A DNA stretch of 64,000 nt from Occultella aeris. GTDB taxonomy: Bacteria > Actinomycetota > Actinomycetes > Actinomycetales > Beutenbergiaceae. Both the position numbers and the translations under genes were made by a program. The stretch covers positions 1 through 64,000 of the forward strand of contig NZ_CACRYJ010000053.1 of assembly GCF_902703175.1 (NCBI RefSeq), read 5' to 3'. Of the stretch, positions 8,223 through 15,899 are shown piece by piece; position 1 is the first letter of the stretch; every line of letters starts with the position of its first letter. The notes below the pieces were generated by a model. That model searched no databases. It was not told where the DNA came from and saw only the letters and a list, made by a program, of their open reading frames with translations.

Positions 8223-9169
8223 CCGACCGACTCGTCCGGGGTTCGGCCCGGCTCGGCGGTGCGCAGCGACTGCCAGGTGGTCAGCTCGTCGGCGAGCACC
8301 GCCTCGGCGCGCGCCACGAAGGTGGTCCAGTCCGCCTCGGCGATCCCCTCGCGGGTCCAGGCGACCAGGGTGGCCAGGTGGCTGGCGGTGCGGCCGTAGA
8401 TCTCGTGCGTCTTGCGGTGCTGGCGCATCTGGTTCCAGGCCCCGAACACTGCGGCAAGAGCACCGAACACGCCGAGCAGGTCGAGGTCGATGATGTTGGC
8501 GGCCTTGAGCACGGCGGCGGCCAGGCCCGCGGCCTCGGCGAGCAGCATCGCGAGGAACCAGCGGTCCGCGAGCACGCCGTGCCGGCGGCTCTTGCGGGCG
8601 TACCAGGTCATCTGGTCGACGATGCGCCCCGTGATGTACGCGTCCCGGCGCGTGGTGAAGTCGGCCTCGCGCAGGTCCGACATGGCCCGGGTGACGTACT
8701 CGAGGTTCTGGCCGTGGGTGGCCAGCGTCACGCCCAGGTCGGCGATCTCGTCGTTCTGCGCCGCCAGGAACATCCGCCGCGCCCGGGGGCCGTCGAGCTC
8801 CGGACCGAACGGAGCGCCCTGCACGGCGTAACGCCAGCTGTCCGCCTTCGCCGACTCCGCCACGGAGCGGGCCCGCAGCCAGTGGGACTCTGAGTCCTTG
8901 GTGTTCAGGTACACGCGCAGCAGCAGGCTGGCGCCGAAGCAGACGGCACCGAGAACGGCGACGATGTCGGCACCCGAGCCCGGCAGCGGGATGGAGAACG
9001 TTCCGCAGAGGGCGGCCAGGACCAGCAGCGTGTAATGCACCCGCATGCCGCGCACGAACGTGGTCTGTGACCTGACGGCCACCTCGTCGGCCGCGGCGAC
9101 CACCCCCGAGAGGTCCTCGTCACGCAGGATGCCCGGCGGGCGCACGCTCGGCTCCGACCTCTGGCTCAT
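8219..9169 (-). CDS. SLATT/DUF4231-type membrane protein (predicted effector)
   Basis: A 316-aa protein with two pairs of membrane helices (about 45-62 and 67-87; about 205-222 and 225-246). The stretch SHWLRARSVAESAKADSWRY (96-114) is the conserved SLATT/DUF4231 signature. The second half ends GAWNQMRQHRKTHEIYGRTA, as in tandem SLATT_3/SLATT_1 proteins. SLATT domains are predicted pore-forming effectors set off by nucleotide-type signals. GGAGGGG precedes the ATG. This is the first gene of the overlapping SLATT-SLOG-TIR-like operon and begins only 57 nt after proB, with its own likely promoter. Confidence 0.85.
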   Translation of the reverse strand: MSQRSEPSVRPPGILRDEDLSGVVAAADEVAVRSQTTFVRGMRVHYTLLVLAALCGTFSIPLPGSGADIVAVLGAVCFGASLLLRVYLNTKDSESHWLRARSVAESAKADSWRYAVQGAPFGPELDGPRARRMFLAAQNDEIADLGVTLATHGQNLEYVTRAMSDLREADFTTRRDAYITGRIVDQMTWYARKSRRHGVLADRWFLAMLLAEAAGLAAAVLKAANIIDLDLLGVFGALAAVFGAWNQMRQHRKTHEIYGRTASHLATLVAWTREGIAEADWTTFVARAEAVLADELTTWQSLRTAEPGRTPDESVG

Positions 9170-9198
9170 GCACCCCTCCGGCGATCCATCGAGGGCTC

Positions 9199-9230
9199 AG
9201 CCTAATGGCCGCGGGTGGCGACGGTGTCAG
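9199..9230 (-). promoter_or_regulatory. possible promoter of the SLATT-SLOG operon
   Basis: Minus strand: CTGACA overlapping the proB stop (9230-9225) and TAGGCT (9204-9199), spacer 20 nt, longer than ideal. The -10 match is good and the -35 acceptable; read-through from proB is also possible. Confidence 0.4.
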
Positions 9231-10378
9231 GTTCCGCGGTACGGGCGCACCTGCACGAGGTCGTCGCGGTGGACCACCTCGCGGGCGTTGCCGTCCCCGA
9301 ACCGTTCCCGCAGCTGCGCCGACGTGGCGCCCATCCGCTCGGGCAGCTCCTCTGCGGAGTAGGCGACCAGTCCGCGGGCAACCACGGTGCCGTCCGTGGC
9401 GGCGATCTCCACCGGGTCCCCGGCCTCGAAGGCGCCCTGGACGCCGATGAGGCCGGCGGCGAGCAGGGACTTCTTGCCGACGGTGAGCGCGCGGACCGCG
9501 CCGTCGTCGATGATCAGCCGGCCGCTGGTGTGGGCGGCGTGCGCCAGCCACAGGCGCCGCGTCTGGATCCGGCGTCCGGTGGCCGAGAACCAGGTGCCGA
9601 CATCCTCGCCGGCGAGCGCGGCGGCGGCGTTCGCGGCACTGGTCAGGATGACCGGCACCCCGGAGCCGACGGCGATCTGGGCCGCCTCGACCTTCGTCAC
9701 CATGCCGCCGGTGCCCACGTGCGACCCCTTGGCGGTCAGCTCGATGCCCACGAGATCCGCGGACGAGTCCACGCGGGCGACCCGGCTCGAGCCGGGCCGG
9801 CTCGGCGGGCCGTCGTAGAGCGCGTCGACGTCCGAGAGCAGCAGCAGTCCGTCGGCGCGGACCAGGTGCGTGACCAGGGCCGCGAGGCGGTCGTTGTCGC
9901 CGAACCGGATCTCGTGGGTGGCGACGGCATCGTTCTCGTTCACGATCGGGATCACGCCGAGCGCGAGCAGACGCACCAGGGCCCGCTGGGCGTTTCGGTA
10001 GTGGCTGCGCCGGATCACGTCCTCGACGGTCAGCAGGACCTGCCCCACGGTGCGCTGGTGCGCCGCGAAGGCCCGGGTGTAGTGCGCCATCAACAGGCCC
10101 TGGCCCACGCTCGCCGCCGCCTGTGCGGTCGCGAGGTCCTTCGGGCGGGAACTCAGCCCGAGCACGGTGAGCGCGGACGCGATCGCTCCGGAGGAGACCA
10201 GGATCACCTGTCCGCCGGCCGCCACCCGGGCGGCAAGCACGTCGGTGAGCGCCCGTAGGCGCTCGACGTCGAGTCGCCCGGCCTCATCGGTGAGCGACGA
10301 TGACCCGACCTTCACCACGAGCCGCCGGGCCCGGGCAGGGTCGGCGAAGGCCGCCCGGTCGGTGAGCTCCGCCGTCAT
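9227..10378 (-). CDS. proB: glutamate 5-kinase
   Basis: First step of proline synthesis: ATP-dependent phosphorylation of glutamate. It has the amino-acid-kinase domain with [13 protein letters not shown] at the start, the glycine loop [23 protein letters not shown], and [14 protein letters not shown]-terminal PUA domain (about residues 285-365) carries [20 protein letters not shown]. It starts at the ATG overlapping the obgE stop (ATGA); the open frame upstream of that is obgE antisense nonsense. Its 383 aa are normal length. Actinobacterial clusters usually run proB-proA directly; here proA is displaced. Confidence 0.96.
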   Translation of the reverse strand: MTAELTDRAAFADPARARRLVVKVGSSSLTDEAGRLDVERLRALTDVLAARVAAGGQVILVSSGAIASALTVLGLSSRPKDLATAQAAASVGQGLLMAHYTRAFAAHQRTVGQVLLTVEDVIRRSHYRNAQRALVRLLALGVIPIVNENDAVATHEIRFGDNDRLAALVTHLVRADGLLLLSDVDALYDGPPSRPGSSRVARVDSSADLVGIELTAKGSHVGTGGMVTKVEAAQIAVGSGVPVILTSAANAAAALAGEDVGTWFSATGRRIQTRRLWLAHAAHTSGRLIIDDGAVRALTVGKKSLLAAGLIGVQGAFEAGDPVEIAATDGTVVARGLVAYSAEELPERMGATSAQLRERFGDGNAREVVHRDDLVQVRPYRGT

Positions 10379-11871
10379 TCGTCGTCGTCGCGATCGGTCC
10401 ACAGTTCGGCGCGGGCCGCGGCCTTGGCGTCCATCCGGCCGTGGAACTCCTCCCGCTTCTCGGCGCGCGTGGGCCTGCTGCGATCCTCGAGGCGGAGGTC
10501 TGTGCCCCGCGGGGAGGCGAGCAGTTCGGGTCCGGTGAGCAGAGTCGGCTCCCAGTCGAACACGACGCCGCGCGGGCCGTCGCCGATCACGACCTCGTCG
10601 CCGGCCACGGCACCGGCCTTGAACAGGCCGTCCTCGACGCCGAGCCGGGCGAGCCGGTCGGCGAGGTACCCGACGGCCTCGTCGTTCGCGAAGTCGGTCT
10701 GACGCACCCACCGCTCGGGCTTGTCGCCGCGGACGAGGTAGTAGACGTGGTCGCTCTGCCGACGGGTGACCGTGAAGCCGGACTCGTTGACGGCGCGGGG
10801 GCGCAGCACCGTGCGGGTGGGCTCCGGGGCGGGAGCGGCGTCACGTGCCTGCTGCACGATCTCCGCGAGCGCGAACGAGAGCGCCCGCAAGCCCTCGTGG
10901 GAGGCCGTCGAGATCTCGAACACGCGCAGTCCGCGAGCCTCGAGCTCGGGGCGGACCAGCTCGGCCAGGTCCCGCGCCTCGGGGACGTCGATCTTGTTCA
11001 GGACCACCAGCCGGGGTCGCTCGGTCAGCGGGGTCCGGCCGCCCTCGATGCCGACGTCGCCGGCGTAGGTGGCCAGTTCCGCCTCGATCACGTCGAGGTC
11101 GGTGATCGGGTCGCGGCCCGGGTCGAGGGTGGCGCAGTCGAGGACATGCACGATGACGGCGCAGCGTTCGATGTGTCGCAGGAACTCCAGGCCGAGGCCC
11201 TTGCCCTGGCTGGCGCCGGGGATCAGCCCGGGCACGTCGGCCATGGTGTAGCGGGCCTGCCCGGCCTGCACCACCCCGAGGTTCGGGACGAGGGTGGTGA
11301 ACGGGTAGTCGGCGATCTTCGGCCGGGCGGCGGACATCGCGGCCACCAGGGAGGATTTGCCGGCGCTCGGGAACCCGACCAGGGCCACGTCCGCGACGGT
11401 CTTGACCTCGAGGACGAGGTCCTCCTCCCAGCCCGGCTCGCCGAGCAGCGCGAAGCCGGGGGCCTTGCGCTTCTGCGAGGAGAGTGCGGCGTTGCCGAGC
11501 CCGCCCTGGCCGCCCCGGGCGGCCACGTACCGGGTGCCGGCGCCGACCAGATCGGCGAGCAGGACACCGTTGGGGTTCTTCACGACGGTGCCGTCCGGCA
11601 CGTACAGCACCAGGTCCTCGCCGCGCTTGCCGGTGCGCATGTCACCGGCGCCCTGGGTGCCGTTCTCGGCCCGCCGGTGCGGGGAGTGGTGGTAGTCGAG
11701 CAGGGTGGTGGTCTGCGGGTCCACCTCGAGGATCACGTCCCCGCCGGAGCCGCCGTTGGCGCCGTCGGGCCCGCCAAGAGGCTTGAACTTCTCCCGGTGC
11801 ACGGAAGCGCAACCGTTGCCGCCGTCACCGCCGCGCGTGTGCAGGACCACACGGTCCACGAAGTTCGCCAT
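10375..11871 (-). CDS. obgE: Obg-family GTPase (CgtA)
   Basis: Ribosome-assembly and stringent-response GTPase. The 498-aa protein has the Gly-rich Obg fold ([19 protein letters not shown]), then the G domain with P-loop [19 protein letters not shown] and NKID, and a C-terminal OCT domain (about 345-430). An Arg/Asp/Glu-rich tail ends RDDDE. GAGGAGG precedes the ATG. It lies in the classic rplU-rpmA-obgE-proB order. A GC-rich hairpin between rpmA and obgE may lower obgE expression relative to the ribosomal proteins. Confidence 0.97.
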   Translation of the reverse strand: MANFVDRVVLHTRGGDGGNGCASVHREKFKPLGGPDGANGGSGGDVILEVDPQTTTLLDYHHSPHRRAENGTQGAGDMRTGKRGEDLVLYVPDGTVVKNPNGVLLADLVGAGTRYVAARGGQGGLGNAALSSQKRKAPGFALLGEPGWEEDLVLEVKTVADVALVGFPSAGKSSLVAAMSAARPKIADYPFTTLVPNLGVVQAGQARYTMADVPGLIPGASQGKGLGLEFLRHIERCAVIVHVLDCATLDPGRDPITDLDVIEAELATYAGDVGIEGGRTPLTERPRLVVLNKIDVPEARDLAELVRPELEARGLRVFEISTASHEGLRALSFALAEIVQQARDAAPAPEPTRTVLRPRAVNESGFTVTRRQSDHVYYLVRGDKPERWVRQTDFANDEAVGYLADRLARLGVEDGLFKAGAVAGDEVVIGDGPRGVVFDWEPTLLTGPELLASPRGTDLRLEDRSRPTRAEKREEFHGRMDAKAAARAELWTDRDDDE

Positions 11872-11924
11872 GACTGGCTACCTCCTCATTGCTTGGGGTG
11901 GAACGGACTGGCTGAAACACCGAC

Positions 11925-11963
11925 GGCGGGGGCGGGGCGGGTTTATGCCGCTCCGCCCCCGCC
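11925..11963 (-). terminator. GC-rich hairpin between rpmA and obgE
   Basis: Minus-strand RNA: a 16-bp nearly perfect stem (left arm GGCGGGGGCGGAGCGG, one mismatch) around a 7-nt loop, followed by GTCGGTGTTT. Probably a partial intrinsic terminator that sets the ratio of L21/L27 to Obg. Confidence 0.6.
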
Positions 11964-11990
11964 GGACGTACTTAGGAGTGCGTGGCCCGC

Positions 11991-12248
11991 TCAGGCCTCG
12001 GCGGCGACGACGTCGATGACCTTGCGGCCCCGGCGGCTACCGAACAGCACCGAACCCGGCTCAAGGGCGAACAGGGTGTCGTCCTTGCCGCGGCCGACGT
12101 TGTTGCCCGGGTGGAAGTGGGTGCCACGCTGGCGGACGATGATCTCGCCGGCCTTGACGACCTCGCCACCGAAGCGCTTGACGCCCAGACGCTGAGCGTT
12201 GGAGTCGCGCCCGTTGCGGGAGGAGCTTGCGCCCTTCTTGTGTGCCAT
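11991..12248 (-). CDS. rpmA: 50S ribosomal protein L27
   Basis: 85 aa. The start [20 protein letters not shown] and the segment [20 protein letters not shown] are diagnostic of L27, whose N-terminus reaches the peptidyl-transferase centre. It has no N-terminal cleavage extension of the Firmicutes type. It is second in the rplU-rpmA-obgE operon, 39 nt after rplU. Confidence 0.98.
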   Translation of the reverse strand: MAHKKGASSSRNGRDSNAQRLGVKRFGGEVVKAGEIIVRQRGTHFHPGNNVGRGKDDTLFALEPGSVLFGSRRGRKVIDVVAAEA

Positions 12249-12287
12249 GACGAACCTGCTCTCTTGAAGCTCTACGGGTGGGAGGGG

Positions 12288-12596
12288 TTACTTGATGCCG
12301 GTGACCTTGAGGCGCGTCAACCGCTGACGGTGCCCCAGGCGACGGCGGTAGCCGGTCTTGTTCTTGAACTTGAGGATGGTGATCTTCGGACCCTTCTCGT
12401 CCCGAACGATCTCCGCCGTCACTGTGATCTTCTTCAGGTCGGCGGCCTCGGAGGTCACCTTGTCCCCGTCGACGAGCAGGATGGGCTCGAGTTCGACCGA
12501 GTCGCCCTCGGCCCCCTTGAGACGGTCCACGACGACGACGTCACCGACGGACACCTTCTCCTGTCGGCCGCCGGCCTTGACGATCGCGTACACCAC
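12288..12596 (-). CDS. rplU: 50S ribosomal protein L21
   Basis: 102 aa beginning [19 protein letters not shown] and ending with the conserved [12 protein letters not shown]...TRLKVTGI segment. It starts with GTG behind GCAGGAAAC. First gene of the operon. Its 5' leader is about 147 nt from the predicted start at 12743, long enough to hold regulatory structure, though I could not identify a known L21 leader. Confidence 0.98.
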   Translation of the reverse strand: MVYAIVKAGGRQEKVSVGDVVVVDRLKGAEGDSVELEPILLVDGDKVTSEAADLKKITVTAEIVRDEKGPKITILKFKNKTGYRRRLGHRQRLTRLKVTGIK

Positions 12597-12749
12597 GTTT
12601 CCTGCTCATCTCTGTCGTCACAACATGTCTGGGTTCCCGCGCCGGGCAGCCATCTCGGGCCAACTGGCCAGCGAAGATGTCCGCTGCTCGCTTGCTCGCG
12701 CCGCGAGAGGCGCGCACCACGGGACACGGTGCACAAGCACCGACGCTCA

Positions 12750-12778
12750 AGATTACGCGAGAGGGGCCCTGGGAGCAA
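12750..12778 (-). promoter_or_regulatory. promoter of rplU-rpmA-obgE-proB
   Basis: Minus strand: -35 TTGCTC (12778-12773), 17-nt spacer, -10 TAATCT (12755-12750). This is the best promoter match in the rplU/peptidase E divergent region. Confidence 0.65.
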
Positions 12779-12862
12779 ACCACCGGCGTGTGAGTTTCGC
12801 CATGACCCGGATGCGGCAGGATGACACCGCGCCCGAACCGCCGATCCGAAACCGGAGCCACC

Positions 12863-13597
12863 ATGCCCGCCGATTCTCCCACGATCCTGGCCACGTCCGG
12901 TGGCTACCGTCCGGGGCACCGGGTCCGCTTGGAGTTCGGCGCCCTGGTGCACCACGCCGTCGACCTCTCCGGCGCATCCGGCCGCGCACCCCGGGTCAGC
13001 TACCTCGGCACGGCCGGGGGCGACCAGGACTGGCGGGCCGCGAGCATGCACGACGCGGCGCGGGTGGCCGGCTTCGACCTCACCGTCGTGCGGCTGTTCA
13101 CCATGCCGAACCTGGACGACGTCGAAGGTCACCTGCTCGAGGCCGACGTGGTCTGGGTGGACGGCGGGTCGGTCGCGAACCTGCTCGCGGTCTGGCGGGT
13201 GCACGGCCTCGACGAGATCATGCGCAGGGCCTGGGCGGCCGGGGTGGTGCTCGCCGGGGTGAGCGCCGGCTCGATCTGCTGGTACGCCGGCGGCACCACG
13301 GACTCCTTCGGCCCCGAGCTGCGCGCGGTGACCGACGGTCTCGGACTGCTCCCCTACGGCAGCGGCGTGCACTACGACGGCGAGTCCCGCCGTCGTCCCC
13401 TCGTGCACGCACTCGTGGCGGACGGCACGCTCGGCGAGACCCACTGCACGGACGACGGCGTCGGCCTGGTCTATTCGGGGACCCGCCTCGTCGAGGCGGT
13501 CACCGAGGCGCCCGGCAAGGGTGCGTACGTGGTGCGGCGCGAGGCCGACGGCCGCGTGCGCGAGGATCGCATCGAACCGCGGCTGCTGGCCGGCTGA
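12863..13597 (+). CDS. peptidase E-like (S51 family) serine hydrolase
   Basis: A 244-aa class-I glutamine-amidotransferase-like protein. The nucleophile elbow GVSAGSICW centres on Ser134, followed by GTTDSFGP. The start TILATSGGYRPGHR and VVWVDGGSVANLLAVW are typical of the family. Peptidase E cleaves Asp-X dipeptides; related actinobacterial proteins are less well defined, so the substrate is uncertain. I chose the ATG behind GGAG rather than the upstream GTG/ATG frame. It is divergent from rplU and precedes an unrelated membrane-protein gene. It interrupts the usual adjacency of rplU and the RNase E gene. Confidence 0.82.
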   Translation: MPADSPTILATSGGYRPGHRVRLEFGALVHHAVDLSGASGRAPRVSYLGTAGGDQDWRAASMHDAARVAGFDLTVVRLFTMPNLDDVEGHLLEADVVWVDGGSVANLLAVWRVHGLDEIMRRAWAAGVVLAGVSAGSICWYAGGTTDSFGPELRAVTDGLGLLPYGSGVHYDGESRRRPLVHALVADGTLGETHCTDDGVGLVYSGTRLVEAVTEAPGKGAYVVRREADGRVREDRIEPRLLAG

Positions 13598-13673
13598 GCC
13601 GCCCGCGGGGCCGGTGGCGCCCGCGGGGACAGACCTGCCCATCGGCCCCGGCCGGTGGCCGGTGGCGGGCGAC

Positions 13674-13679
13674 TAACCT
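13674..13679 (+). promoter_or_regulatory. -10 element of likely leaderless promoter
   Basis: TAACCT, then 8 nt, then the ATG of the membrane protein at 13688; no Shine-Dalgarno. Confidence 0.4.
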
Positions 13680-13687
13680 TGGACGCA

Positions 13688-15805
13688 ATGACCCTCCAGT
13701 CCCCGACCGCGCCGGTGCCCCCGAAGCGGCGTGTGCAGCCCGCGGCTCCCCGCACCCCGAGCCAGCTGCTGCTGGCCGCCGGCGGCGACCCGTTCGAGCA
13801 CGCCCGCGCGACGGTGGACTCGGCGCTCGGCGCAGCCCGCGAACTCCTTGGCTTCCTGCCGCAGGAGCAGGAGCAGCTCCGGCAGCGGTTCACCACGATC
13901 GCCTCGATGCTCGAGGCGGACCGCCGGATGCTCGCCGACTGGCGACTGATGCTGACCGAACAGCAGATCCTCGGTTCCGTGACGCCACCCACCTGGGGTG
14001 AGTACGCGACGCTTGCGGGCGCACCGGCCGGCCGGACACCGGTCGACCCGGACGCCCGGGCCGAACCGGTTTACGGCTTCAACGCGGTGCTCGGGCACGT
14101 CGGCGGGGCGCTGAAGTCGGCCACCGACGCGCTCGCACAGTTCGGCGGGCAGATCGGTTCCTCCCGCCGGTTCCTGCTCGCGGGCAACGTGGCCACCGCA
14201 GCGGCCGGTGTCGAGCATCTAGCCGCCATGTTCACCGCGGCGATGTGGGACTACGAGCGACCGGCCATGCCGACGTTGCCGGCCCGATCCGGGCGCATCG
14301 AGCTGCGCGCGTCGCCCCGGGCGCGGCCGCAGACCAGGTGGGCCCGGTACGCCCGCGTGATGTTCGTGGCGGACCGGGTCGAGTTCACCACCGCGCAGGG
14401 TCGGCGGGTGATCGGCACGGACACTCCGATCGCGTACCTGCTGCACGTCGCACCGCCGTCCCCGGTGGATGTGCTGGCCCCCTACGACCCGGCTGAGCGG
14501 TACGCCCGGGTGCCGCTCTACGACGCCCTCGGCGCGGTGCACTTCTGCAACGAGGCGGGCCTCAGCATGGGGGCGATCGCCGTCGCGGACTGGCTCGTGC
14601 AACCCGAGGCCACTGTGGCCCAGTCCTGGTCGATGGCCCCCGGCGCCGAGTACCTTCGGGCCCACGCCCGCCTGGTCTGGGCTTTGCAGGCGACCGGCGT
14701 CACCGCCGGGGCGGCCACCCTGCGCGTGCCGATCAGACGCGGCGTGGCGCACCCACCGATGGCGGAGCCGGACCGGGTTCGGCCCAAGACGAAGACCGGC
14801 ACCACCGGACTGGCGACGCCGACCAACCCGGCCGCCACCCCGATCGACGTGGTGGCGGACCTGATCCGCCCGGCGCCGCATCTGCTCCCCTACCGCGGTA
14901 CCGGAGCCCGGCCGGCCGATGCCTACCGCCGCCGCGCCAAGCGTGGCAACACCCTGAACAAGGACACCGGCCCGGCGTCGCCGCTGAACGGGGTCCTCCG
15001 GTGGCCGGCCCTGACCGCGATCATCATCGGCGGCCTCGGATCGGCGTACCTGCTCGCGAACACCTGGTGGGTGCGCACCTGCGTCGTCCTGATGTTCGCG
15101 GCCGTGCTCGAACCCTGGCTCTGGTGGCTCTGGGCCTGGTTCCGTGACCATGACTTCCGCCGGATGAAGGCCGTGTACCGGCCTGGGTCCGCACCGGGCA
15201 GGACCTTGCGGTTCGCGCGGCGGGCGGCCCTGCTCTACGACGGCGCGAACGTCGGCATCCGCAGCGCCACCGGCCACGAGGCCTGGCTCGCCGCGTCGTC
15301 CGACTCCGACCTCGGGTTGGTCTCCCTGCAGCGGCTGATGCACGAGGGGCAGGCCTGGGCGTTCGCGCTGACCGACCGCTGGGGACACTGGCGCGCCGTG
15401 CTGCCGGCGCAGGACTGGGCACCCGGGGGCGACCTCAGCGGCCTGGCGGGCTTCGCCCAGACCGCCGGCCTCGAGCTCGGGGACACGACCGCCGCGCCGT
15501 TCCCGGTGACGAACGACCCGCTGGACGAGTCGTCGGGGTTCGCAGCGATCCGGTCGACGGGACCGCGCACCCGGGGCATGGTGATGCTAGGGATCTACGC
15601 GCTCTCCGTGGCCCCGCTGACCCTGCTCGGCGCCCGCACCGCCACGTTCATGCTGTTCCTGGTGGCCGCGATCGCGCTTACGCCCACGTTCCTGCGCTAT
15701 GTCTGGAACCGGTGGCTGGACCGGCGCCCCGCACCCAAGGGTGCCCATGCGGACCCGCGGACCGCCGAGCCGGCGCGGATGGGTACCGCGAACACCGGGG
15801 TCTGA
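13688..15805 (+). CDS. large hypothetical protein with two membrane-helix pairs
   Basis: 705 aa, not recognised. The first ~100 residues are helical (FEHARATVDSALGAARELLG onward, with heptad-like spacing). The middle part (about 200-370) has soluble, mixed alpha/beta character. Two hydrophobic segments lie near residues 440-485 (including WLWWLWAWF). A soluble segment follows (about 490-610, GHEAWLAASSDSDLGLVSLQ), then a second hydrophobic pair near 625-665 and a basic tail. No signal peptide or catalytic motif is evident. An in-frame start 11 codons upstream has no better context. It ends at a strong bidirectional terminator shared with the RNase E gene. Codon use looks native. Confidence 0.75.
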   Translation: MTLQSPTAPVPPKRRVQPAAPRTPSQLLLAAGGDPFEHARATVDSALGAARELLGFLPQEQEQLRQRFTTIASMLEADRRMLADWRLMLTEQQILGSVTPPTWGEYATLAGAPAGRTPVDPDARAEPVYGFNAVLGHVGGALKSATDALAQFGGQIGSSRRFLLAGNVATAAAGVEHLAAMFTAAMWDYERPAMPTLPARSGRIELRASPRARPQTRWARYARVMFVADRVEFTTAQGRRVIGTDTPIAYLLHVAPPSPVDVLAPYDPAERYARVPLYDALGAVHFCNEAGLSMGAIAVADWLVQPEATVAQSWSMAPGAEYLRAHARLVWALQATGVTAGAATLRVPIRRGVAHPPMAEPDRVRPKTKTGTTGLATPTNPAATPIDVVADLIRPAPHLLPYRGTGARPADAYRRRAKRGNTLNKDTGPASPLNGVLRWPALTAIIIGGLGSAYLLANTWWVRTCVVLMFAAVLEPWLWWLWAWFRDHDFRRMKAVYRPGSAPGRTLRFARRAALLYDGANVGIRSATGHEAWLAASSDSDLGLVSLQRLMHEGQAWAFALTDRWGHWRAVLPAQDWAPGGDLSGLAGFAQTAGLELGDTTAAPFPVTNDPLDESSGFAAIRSTGPRTRGMVMLGIYALSVAPLTLLGARTATFMLFLVAAIALTPTFLRYVWNRWLDRRPAPKGAHADPRTAEPARMGTANTGV

Positions 15806-15844
15806 CGGCCCTGCCCTCCGCGTCGGCACGCGCGCCCGGCCGCC

Positions 15845-15885
15845 AGACGACCGTGGGGCCCCGATGCGGGGCCCCACGGTCGTCT
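15845..15885. terminator. bidirectional intrinsic terminator
   Basis: A perfect 19-bp inverted repeat (arms 15845-15863 and 15867-15885, core CCGTGGGGCCCC) with a 3-nt loop lies between convergent genes: the membrane protein (plus) and the RNase E gene (minus). Few U residues follow on either side, as is common at this GC content. Confidence 0.85.
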
Positions 15886-15899
15886 TCAGCCGTTCGTGC

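Noticed and set aside
12455-13642. Minus-strand ORF covering peptidase E and part of rplU
   Set aside because: Shadow: plus-strand GVSAGS peptidase and L21 explain the region.
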